Shown piece by piece: positions 6,847 to 12,868 of a stretch of DNA of 16,999 nucleotides (positions are counted from its first letter, which is position 1; each line of letters opens with the position of its first letter). Below the pieces are notes generated by a model that had not been told where the DNA came from, did no database searches, and saw nothing but the letters and a program-made list of their open reading frames with translations. Source of the DNA: Elusimicrobia bacterium RBG_16_66_12. Its GTDB lineage: Bacteria > Elusimicrobiota > Elusimicrobia > UBA1565 > UBA9628. Both the position numbers and the translations under genes were made by a program. The stretch is taken from the NCBI GenBank assembly GCA_001800005.1, contig MGUL01000091.1:14091-31089 (forward strand), read 5' to 3'.

Positions 6847-8639
6847 CAGGCCGCGACTTTGCCCATCAGGCGCTCTTTGAGGCCCTCGAACTGACGCCAC
6901 ATCTCAACCGGCATGTGCGAGCCGAACTTCATGAAGAAGGCCTTCACGCCGTCGAGCTCAAGGGTCCACTCGTCGTTCTTGACCTCGAGGAGTTTGTCCA
7001 GCGTCGCGCCGGGCAGGTCCAGCCCGGTCAGGTCGAGGGCGTCCTTGGTCGGCAGCCAGCCGATGGCGGTCTTGCGGGCCTTGCCCTCGCCGCGGGCTCT
7101 AGCCAGGATCCACTCCAGCACGCGGAGGTTCTCGCCGTAGCCGGGCCACATGAACTTGCCGTTCTCGTCCTTGCGGAACCAGTTGACGTGGAAGATCTTC
7201 GGCGGGCGGGGGATCTTGGTCCCCATGTCGATCCAGTGTCCGAAGTAGTCTCCCATGTTGTAGCCGCAGAACGGGAGCATCGCCATCGGGTCGCGCCGGA
7301 CCTCTCCGACGGCGCCGACAGCCGCGGCCGTGCGCTCGGAGGCGACGGTCGCGCCCACGTAGACGCCGTGGTTCCAGTCGAGCGATTCGAAGACCAACGG
7401 GGCCAGGCGCTCTCGGCGCCCGCCGAAGATCACGGCCGAGATCGGAACGCCTTGCGGGTCCTCCCAGCGCGGGGAGATTGTCGGGCACTGCCCGGCCGGG
7501 GCGGTGAAGCGGCTGTTCGGGTGCGCGGCGAGGACGGGCTTGCCGTTCTCGTCCTTCAGGCCCGGCCTCCAGACCTTCGCCTCCCAGGAGGTCCCTAAGG
7601 CGGGCGGCGCGCCGTCGCCGTCCTCCCACCACACGGAGAGGTCGTCGCCGAGGAGCACGTTCGTGAAGATGGTGTTCTTCCTCATCGTGGTCATCGCGTT
7701 CGGGTTGGTCTTGGAGTTGGTGCCCGGGGCCACGCCGAAGAAGCCGGCTTCGGGGTTGCAGGCCCACAGGCGGCCGTCGGAGCCGACGCGCAGCCAGGCG
7801 ATGTCGTCGCCGACGGTCCAGATCTTGTAGCCCTTGGCCTTCAGTCCCTCGGGAGGGATCAGCATGGCCAGGTTCGTCTTGCCGCAGGCCGAGGGGAAGG
7901 CGGCCGTCACGTACTCGACCTTGCCGTCCGGGTGCTCGACGCCCAGGATCAGCATGTGCTCGGCCAGCCAGCTCTCCTTGCGCGCCTGCCAGGAGGCGAT
8001 GCGCAGGGCCAGGCATTTCTTGCCGAGCAAGGCGTTGCCGCCGTAGGCCGAGCCCACCGACCAGATCGTGTTGTCCTCCGGGAAGTGTAGGATCATGCGG
8101 TGCTTGACGTCGAGGTCCGCCTTGGAGTGCAGGCATTTCGTGAACTCGCCGTCGGTCCCCAGTTGGTCGAGGACCTTCCGGCCGACGCGGGTCATGATGC
8201 GCATGTTCAAGACGACGTAGACGGAGTCGGTCAGCTCCACGCCGATCTTCGAGAAAGGCGAGCCGACCGGGCCCATCGAGAAGGGCACGACGTACATGTT
8301 CCGGCCTTTCATGGAGCCCTTGAAGAGGGAGCCGGCCTTCGCGTAGCCGTCCTCCGGGGACATCCAGTTGTTGGTCGGGCCCACGTCCTCGGGGCTCTTG
8401 GCGCAGATGTAGGTCAGATGCTCGGTGCGCGCCACATCGTTGGGGTTGGAGCGGCTGTAGAAGGAACCGGGATAGCGCTGCTGGTCCAGCGGGATGAAAA
8501 AGCCGCGCGCGACGGCGCGGCTCTCCAAGACCTTCTTCTCCGCGTCGGAGCCGTCCACCCAGATGATCGCGTCCGGCTGGCAGAGCGCGGCCATCTCGTC
8601 GACCCAGGCCTTCAGTTTGGCGTTTTTGCAATCGTTCAT
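6846..8639 (-). CDS. pckG: Phosphoenolpyruvate carboxykinase (GTP)
   Basis: Interconverts oxaloacetate + GTP and PEP + GDP + CO2, linking the TCA cycle and gluconeogenesis in the cytoplasm. At 597 residues it has the normal length of the GTP class. Clear signatures are RTEHLTYICA near residue 71, the kinase-1a P-loop FPSACGKTNLAM (248-259) with the GTP-class Cys in the mobile loop, the metal-site VGDDIAWL (276-283), then PNSRFTAPAGQCP and FHVNWFRKDENGKF. The N-terminal KAWVDEMAALCQPDAIIWVDGS matches the family start, so ATG 8639 is firm. There is no Shine-Dalgarno; a TAGAAT -10 ends 6 nt before the ATG and a CRP/FNR-like palindrome lies at -41.5, so the gene looks leaderless and activator-dependent. 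It is the first gene of a two-gene unit with the antiporter. Confidence 0.97.
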   Translation of the reverse strand: MNDCKNAKLKAWVDEMAALCQPDAIIWVDGSDAEKKVLESRAVARGFFIPLDQQRYPGSFYSRSNPNDVARTEHLTYICAKSPEDVGPTNNWMSPEDGYAKAGSLFKGSMKGRNMYVVPFSMGPVGSPFSKIGVELTDSVYVVLNMRIMTRVGRKVLDQLGTDGEFTKCLHSKADLDVKHRMILHFPEDNTIWSVGSAYGGNALLGKKCLALRIASWQARKESWLAEHMLILGVEHPDGKVEYVTAAFPSACGKTNLAMLIPPEGLKAKGYKIWTVGDDIAWLRVGSDGRLWACNPEAGFFGVAPGTNSKTNPNAMTTMRKNTIFTNVLLGDDLSVWWEDGDGAPPALGTSWEAKVWRPGLKDENGKPVLAAHPNSRFTAPAGQCPTISPRWEDPQGVPISAVIFGGRRERLAPLVFESLDWNHGVYVGATVASERTAAAVGAVGEVRRDPMAMLPFCGYNMGDYFGHWIDMGTKIPRPPKIFHVNWFRKDENGKFMWPGYGENLRVLEWILARARGEGKARKTAIGWLPTKDALDLTGLDLPGATLDKLLEVKNDEWTLELDGVKAFFMKFGSHMPVEMWRQFEGLKERLMGKVAA

Positions 8640-8645
8640 AGGCGC

Positions 8646-8654
8646 ATTCTATCA
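8646..8654 (-). promoter_or_regulatory. Extended -10 element of pckG (leaderless)
   Basis: Minus strand TGATAGAAT: TAGAAT occupies 8651-8646, exactly -12 to -7 if transcription starts at the A of ATG 8639, and it is preceded by a TGn extension. No good -35 is present, which fits an activator-dependent promoter. Confidence 0.65.
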
Positions 8655-8673
8655 CGCTCACGGGGGACAGATG

Positions 8674-8687
8674 TTGACCTAGGTCAA
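8674..8687. promoter_or_regulatory. Candidate CRP/FNR-family operator upstream of pckG
   Basis: TTGACCTAGGTCAA is a perfect 14-bp palindrome of the FNR/Anr/Dnr type (TTGAY-N4-RTCAA). Its centre, between 8680 and 8681, is 41.5 bp upstream of the predicted leaderless +1 at 8639, the class II activation distance. The cognate regulator is not in the window. Confidence 0.6.
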
Positions 8688-8708
8688 TCCCCCCTTTAGG
8701 GGGATTGA
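8684..8708. repeat. 10-bp perfect stem-loop
   Basis: TCAATCCCCC (8684-8693) pairs with GGGGGATTGA (8699-8708) around CTTTA. It overlaps the last four bases of the CRP/FNR-like palindrome. Neither side has a T-tract, so it is not a standard terminator. It may be a second operator or a structural element. Confidence 0.5.
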
Positions 8709-8712
8709 GTTC

Positions 8713-8917
8713 CATAGCTCCTAAGTTAATTCCAAATGGCGTAATATAACGCATCTATTCTCGTTTTTGACCCCGACTGGCAGGAATCCCGGCTGGCTCA
8801 GACTCTTCGTCCGGCGCGACACAGAACCCCCGCAATCTCCGACGGGGTGGCGATTCTCGCCTCGGAAGCCGATTTGGCGCATTCTATTGAGGTTCCAGAA
8901 TTAACTTAGGAGCTATG
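8713..8917. mobile_element. MITE-like element with 20-bp perfect terminal inverted repeats
   Basis: CATAGCTCCTAAGTTAATTC (8713-8732) is repeated in perfect inverse at 8898-8917, bounding about 205 bp with no coding capacity. If the ends are read as GCTCC...GGAGC, each is flanked by TA, the target duplication of IS630/Tc1-mariner-type elements. The right repeat supplies the stop codon of the exported-protein gene at 8913. A bidirectional hairpin or repeat of another kind is possible. The integron attC motif (RYYYAAC / GTTRRRY) is not matched. Confidence 0.55.
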
Positions 8918-9647
8918 AGCGCAGACCCGCCTGGCCTTCGAACTCCTTATAATTATCGTAGCCGTCCTTGGGGAGTTTGCGGATGCGTGGCTTAGGGAGA
9001 GCCTCGCGGAGCCCGTCTTCCCGGCTCTTCTCTTCCAGGAATTCAGAGAGGCTTCGACGCAGCAGATCATACTCCGCGCGCAATCCAACGACATTCGGAT
9101 CCACTGCGGTCCAGACCACCCAGTGATCCTTCGTCTGGGTATAGTGCACGATCTCGCTCGCTGGTGGCGCGGCGCGCAGGATGAAAGAGCCCGGTGGCCA
9201 GGTATCTGAGACAGATTCCCTACCGACGCGTATCCCCGCCGCAGACCATGCGGCCTGCGCTCGCTTTGCCGCGTCCTCGATGGACGCGCCCGCGCCGGGT
9301 GCGGTCTTGGGGATGATCTCCAACCGCATCGTGAGCTGTGCGGGAAAATCAGCGGGGCCTTGAAGCGATTGGTATGGCTCATTGCGGGGGAACAGGATCG
9401 AATCCCGATCTCGGCCGATAAGGACGACCTCGTTGTCGCCGTCCCGGTAAGAGCGAACACGCATCCACTGATAGAAAAGAAAGGATTCCCCGGACTCGGC
9501 CATGAAGCGCCGCTGTATGGGATTAGAATCCGTGATGATGCGATAATCAGCCGGGCGCCAATCAGAGGCGAGGACGGGATTTGCCGACATCGTCGCGAAA
9601 AGCGACACCACCGCAAGCGGAAGCCCGTACTGTAATATGAATTTCAA
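8913..9647 (-). CDS. Exported protein of unknown function
   Basis: A 244-residue protein that I do not recognise. It starts with a likely Sec signal peptide (MKFILQYGLPLAVVSLFATMSANPVLA, cleavage about residue 27), so it is probably periplasmic or outer-surface. The mature part is mixed alpha/beta, with WRPADYRIITDSNPIQRRF near its start and a charged, helical C-terminus rich in Arg/Glu/Lys; no catalytic motif stands out. The start is TTG 9647 because the in-frame stop upstream leaves no ATG or GTG. No strong RBS is seen. Its base composition is less GC-rich than its neighbours, and its stop codon lies inside the right terminal repeat of the MITE-like element, so the C-terminus may have been altered by insertion. 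The region could be recently acquired. Confidence 0.65.
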   Translation of the reverse strand: MKFILQYGLPLAVVSLFATMSANPVLASDWRPADYRIITDSNPIQRRFMAESGESFLFYQWMRVRSYRDGDNEVVLIGRDRDSILFPRNEPYQSLQGPADFPAQLTMRLEIIPKTAPGAGASIEDAAKRAQAAWSAAGIRVGRESVSDTWPPGSFILRAAPPASEIVHYTQTKDHWVVWTAVDPNVVGLRAEYDLLRRSLSEFLEEKSREDGLREALPKPRIRKLPKDGYDNYKEFEGQAGLRS

Positions 9648-9862
9648 GCGTGCATTCCGTCTAAACCCGCCTCATGAATAAACTCAGGGGGGACATAGGT
9701 TTCTCCGGACGGGGGGCGATTGAGGGCCCTGGAGAGGAACTGACTCCTCCGACACCTTCTGCTGAGATTCTAATTCAACGGTCTTTCCACCCAAAAGAGT
9801 CGCAGGACCCAACGCTGCGCAGGCAGAAGCTCCAACGGCATTTCCCCGAAAGGCCTATATTA

Positions 9863-9868
9863 TACGAT
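9863..9868 (+). promoter_or_regulatory. -10 element of the FAH-family gene (leaderless)
   Basis: TACGAT, in an AT-rich run (TATATTATACGAT), ends 6 nt before ATG 9875, so the predicted +1 is the A of the start codon. No -35 is obvious. The rest of 9648-9862 holds no supportable gene. Confidence 0.45.
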
Positions 9869-9874
9869 AGCGTG

Positions 9875-10480
9875 ATGAGGCTCCCCGGAATGGACCTTCC
9901 GCTCGGCACGATCTGGTGCATCGGCAGCAACTACGCGGAGCACGCCAGGGAGATGGGCGTCGTGCCGCCGGCGTCTCCCACCGTCTTCCTGAAGCCCGCC
10001 TCCGCGGTTCTCCTCTCCGGGGGGACGCTGTTCCTCCCGGCCGATTCCCGGCGCGTCGACCACGAGGTGGAGCTGGTCGTGGCCCGCGCGAAGGACGAGA
10101 GCCTGCTGATGGCCGTCGGCGTGGACTTCACCGCGCGCGACATCCAGGAACGCGACAAGGCCAAGGGTCTGCCCTGGACCTCGGCCAAGGGCCGTCCCGG
10201 CTTCGCGGCCCTGGGCCCGTTCGTGCCGGCGAAGTTCCCCGTCGAGTTCTCGGTTTCGGTCAACGGCCGGGTCCGGCAGAAGGGCTCGAGCGTCGAGATG
10301 ATCTTCTCCGTGGAGAAGATCCTCGGGCATTTGGAGACGGTCTACGGGATGGGGCCGGGGGACATCGTCTACACCGGGACTCCGGCGGGCGTCTCTCCGC
10401 TGGCTCCGGGCGACCGTGTCGAGGCCGTCCTGGGCGGCGGCGTCAGCCGCCTGGCCGTCGCCGTCTCCCACCCCGCCTGA
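9875..10480 (+). CDS. Fumarylacetoacetate hydrolase family protein, FAHD1-like
   Basis: A 201-residue enzyme of the FAH superfamily, closest in motif to FAHD1 (acylpyruvase / oxaloacetate decarboxylase). It has IWCIGSNYAEHAREMG, FLKPASAV, the metal-ligand pair in DHEVELVV (Glu64, Glu66), and VDFTARDIQERDKAKGLPW with the third acidic ligand, followed by YTGTPAGVSPL. The phrase KxKGLPWTxAK is also present in FAHD1. The frame is open back to 9674, but those 67 residues do not resemble the family; ATG 9875 starts just before the domain and carries a -10 exactly 6 nt upstream. Its stop is directly adjacent to the caspase gene stop (TGATCA). If it decarboxylates oxaloacetate it would compete with PEPCK for substrate; that link is inference. 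Confidence 0.88.
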   Translation: MRLPGMDLPLGTIWCIGSNYAEHAREMGVVPPASPTVFLKPASAVLLSGGTLFLPADSRRVDHEVELVVARAKDESLLMAVGVDFTARDIQERDKAKGLPWTSAKGRPGFAALGPFVPAKFPVEFSVSVNGRVRQKGSSVEMIFSVEKILGHLETVYGMGPGDIVYTGTPAGVSPLAPGDRVEAVLGGGVSRLAVAVSHPA

Positions 10481-12700
10481 TCAGCGCGGCTTGCGGATCA
10501 GCCAGACGCGCGCGCCGCGGCCGCCGAGGGATTCCGCAGGCGGCTCCAAGCGGGGCCTCTGCTCGACATGCTGGCGGCGCGCCTCGGCCTCGACGGCCGG
10601 CGCGAGGTAGCGATAAAGGGAGAGGGTCGTGACCTTCCCGTCGCGGCCGGCGGCCTCCCCGCCCAGGCCGCGCAGGAGGAAATAGGTCATCAGGCCGTGC
10701 CGCGCTCGCGGGTGCGAGGCGCTGACCTGGTCGCCCCCCGACGCGGAGAGGACCACGACGTTCTCCGGAACGGGAGCCGACTTGACCGCGACGAGAGGGC
10801 GGATGCCGGGCTGGAGCACCGAGCGCCCGCCCGACCCGGAGAAGCAGGAGTCGAGGGCGACGAGGACCTCCGCGCCGGACAAGCGGCCCAAGGAGGCGTA
10901 GAGGTCCTTAAGGGGGAAGCCCTTCGTCTCGGGATAGGCGGGGTCGCCGTCATACGGGACCAGATGGGTCTCGCCGGACTTCGGATCGACGGCGCCGTGC
11001 CCCGAGTAGTAGATGAACACCCGGCTTCCGCCGCCGGAGGCGCGGTCGGCCAGCCAGGGACCGAGGTAGGTGGAGAGGTCCGAGCGGCCGGCGCGTTCGT
11101 CCTTGAGGAGGACGACGTTCTCCGGTTTAAAGCCCATGGACTCGGTCAGGTAGGAGTAGACCGTCTGGGCGTCGCGGGCCGCGTACTCGACGCCCTTGAC
11201 GTCCCGATACTTCTCCAGGCCGACGACCACGGCGAAAGCCCGCGGGTCCGGCGGCGTGCGGGCGGGCGGGGGCTGGTCCACGTCGACGGCCTCCGGAGCG
11301 GCTGGGCGGCCCTTCAGGACGAGCTCGCGCAGGGGACCCGCCGCCTGCCCCATCTTCACGGGAAGGGGGACTTCGGCGAAGCCGTAGCGGCCTTTCGCGT
11401 CGGAGGCGGAGAGCGAGACGGGGAGGGCCGATCCCGGCGCGGCGCGCTTGTTGACGAAGAACTCGAAGACGGCCTCCTTCGACTCGCCGGGGGCGATGTC
11501 TCCGAGCTCCGCGGAAGGCTCTCCGGCCATGAAGAGGTCCTGGCCGCCCAGCCTCAGCGCCGCGCTCGCCTGGACGGCGCGCGCGCTGCCCGCGTTGCGC
11601 ACGGAGACCGACAGGCGGGCGGTCTCTCCCGGCTTGAGGGCGCCGCCTTCCAGGGCTGCGGCTCCCAACTCCAGCGCCGGCCTCTTCGGGGCGGACGCCT
11701 CGAAGTCCAGCAGGATCGGTTCCGTGTCGAAGCCGTTGCCCTCGGTCACCGACGCCAGGGCCTGGAGCCTCCCTCCCGGGGAGCCTTCCGCGACGGAGAA
11801 CAAGACGAGCTTGGTCGCCGAGCCCTTCTTGGGGATGTCGCCGAAGGCGACTTCCGCGGGCAGGGAGACCCCCGGCGCCGAGGCGCGCACGTCGAGCCTC
11901 AGGCGCACGGCGTAGGCGTCTCCGGGCCCGGCGTTCGATACGGTGACGGAGATCCCCGCGCGCCCATCGGCGTCCTCTTCGGCGTCGGTGAGACGGATGT
12001 CGGCGGTCAGGTTGGCCGGCGCCTTGGGTTTCGGCACGGCCGCGGGCGCCTCCTCGGGGCGCACGGAGACGCGCCGGTTGTCGGCGTCATAGGCGTAGCG
12101 CTCTCGTCCGTTGATCGAGTGCACGAAGATCTTGGCGACGCTCCAGTCCCAATCCTTGGTGAGCTCGAAATCGAGGTCCACGGTCCTCTTCGGCTCGTCG
12201 AGCGTCACGAAGCGGACGCAGCCGGAGACGTCGGTCGGGGAATGGTAGCGGAGGCCGTCGGCCAGGAACTGCTGCCGTTTGAGGCGGAGGGTCTCCCCGG
12301 TCTGCTCATCCTTGACGAGGAAGGCTCCCCCGCCGGAGCGGGACTTCCCGGAGAGGAAGCCGGAGACCACCGACACGAAGGTGTCCTTGAACTCCGTGAC
12401 CTCGGCCCGCCCGGGCTCGCCCGAGGGGGGCGGGAGCGCCGGCTTCGGCTGCGTGTAGACGGGCGACGGGGCTCGGACCGCCGCGTTCATCCGGCGGGCA
12501 TCCTCGACGTCCTTGGCGTAGGCGGCGTCGTGCCGCCTCTTGAACTCGAGCCACTGCTCCTCGCGGACGAAGTGGATGGCCGGCGGCAGCGAGTAGCGCA
12601 CGACCGTCTTCTGCGGCGCGGGGGCGGTCTTGGCGGCGTCCGCCGCGGCGGCGTGGAGAGCGATGAGATGAAGGGCCGGGAGGATGAGGTTCATGGTCAT
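10481..12700 (-). CDS. Exported caspase-like (C14) protease with CARDB-type domains
   Basis: A 739-residue predicted exported protein. It has a signal peptide (MNLILPALHLIALHAAAADA), then an uncharacterised N-terminal region (about 25-225), and two immunoglobulin-like CARDB-type repeats (about 235-345 and 355-465; note VSVTVSNAGPGDA and LSVSVRNAGSARA). A Pro-rich linker leads to a C-terminal caspase domain from about 500. The dyad is intact: His568 in FIYYSGHGAVD and Cys619 in VALDSCFSGSGG, so it should be an active cysteine protease, probably cutting after basic residues as metacaspases do (inference). Start is ATG 12700 or 12694; the longer TTG 12733 lies upstream of the -10 TACACT and is not favoured. 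It is divergent from lon, 168 bp apart. Target and trigger are unknown. Confidence 0.85.
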   Translation of the reverse strand: MTMNLILPALHLIALHAAAADAAKTAPAPQKTVVRYSLPPAIHFVREEQWLEFKRRHDAAYAKDVEDARRMNAAVRAPSPVYTQPKPALPPPSGEPGRAEVTEFKDTFVSVVSGFLSGKSRSGGGAFLVKDEQTGETLRLKRQQFLADGLRYHSPTDVSGCVRFVTLDEPKRTVDLDFELTKDWDWSVAKIFVHSINGRERYAYDADNRRVSVRPEEAPAAVPKPKAPANLTADIRLTDAEEDADGRAGISVTVSNAGPGDAYAVRLRLDVRASAPGVSLPAEVAFGDIPKKGSATKLVLFSVAEGSPGGRLQALASVTEGNGFDTEPILLDFEASAPKRPALELGAAALEGGALKPGETARLSVSVRNAGSARAVQASAALRLGGQDLFMAGEPSAELGDIAPGESKEAVFEFFVNKRAAPGSALPVSLSASDAKGRYGFAEVPLPVKMGQAAGPLRELVLKGRPAAPEAVDVDQPPPARTPPDPRAFAVVVGLEKYRDVKGVEYAARDAQTVYSYLTESMGFKPENVVLLKDERAGRSDLSTYLGPWLADRASGGGSRVFIYYSGHGAVDPKSGETHLVPYDGDPAYPETKGFPLKDLYASLGRLSGAEVLVALDSCFSGSGGRSVLQPGIRPLVAVKSAPVPENVVVLSASGGDQVSASHPRARHGLMTYFLLRGLGGEAAGRDGKVTTLSLYRYLAPAVEAEARRQHVEQRPRLEPPAESLGGRGARVWLIRKPR

Positions 12701-12704
12701 CGCC

Positions 12705-12713
12705 AGTGTAGCA
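12705..12713 (-). promoter_or_regulatory. Extended -10 of the caspase-like gene
   Basis: Minus strand TGCTACACT: TACACT at 12710-12705 with a TGn extension. ATG 12700 begins 4 nt and ATG 12694 10 nt after it, so any leader is very short. No RBS is seen. Confidence 0.5.
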
Positions 12714-12818
12714 GGACTCCAGGCCTCCGACAAGGCTGGCGGCGCGTCTGGACCGCAGGGCCCAAACCGAGTAGGCCTTCCGAACGTTTCTCCGCTAGGG
12801 CCATTTCCAGGCCGGGAA

Positions 12819-12832
12819 GGGCCGTAAGGCCC
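12819..12832. repeat. Small hairpin GGGCC-GTAA-GGCCC
   Basis: A 5-bp perfect GC stem with a GTAA (GNRA-type) loop in the caspase/lon intergenic region, about 25 bp upstream of the lon -10. It may be an operator half-site arrangement or chance; no T-tract follows. Confidence 0.25.
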
Positions 12833-12856
12833 CCGCGGAGGTTCCCAGCCTCCTTC

Positions 12857-12862
12857 TATACT
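12857..12862 (+). promoter_or_regulatory. -10 element of lon (leaderless)
   Basis: TATACT (5 of 6 to consensus) ends exactly 6 nt before ATG 12869, putting +1 on the A of the start codon. No Shine-Dalgarno precedes this ATG, and no -35 is evident. Confidence 0.6.
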
Positions 12863-12868
12863 GGGTTC

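Noticed and set aside
8684..8708. Rho-independent terminator
   Set aside because: The stem is strong but neither strand has a following T-tract, and no gene ends immediately next to it.
7099..8754. 551-residue minus-strand frame overlapping pckG
   Set aside because: It is an Arg-rich shadow in another frame; the pckG frame has every family motif.
8713..8917. Integron attC site
   Set aside because: The inverted ends do not contain the RYYYAAC / GTTRRRY core sites and no integrase is present.
9674..9874. N-terminal 67-residue extension of the FAH-family enzyme
   Set aside because: It does not resemble the family, lies upstream of the predicted +1, and the domain starts normally at ATG 9875.
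10568..12868. Long plus-strand open frame continuous with lon, antisense to the caspase gene
   Set aside because: The translation is Arg/Gly/Asp-rich shadow sequence of high-GC antisense DNA; the minus strand has a coherent signal peptide, CARDB and caspase domain, and lon has its own promoter and signal peptide at 12869.
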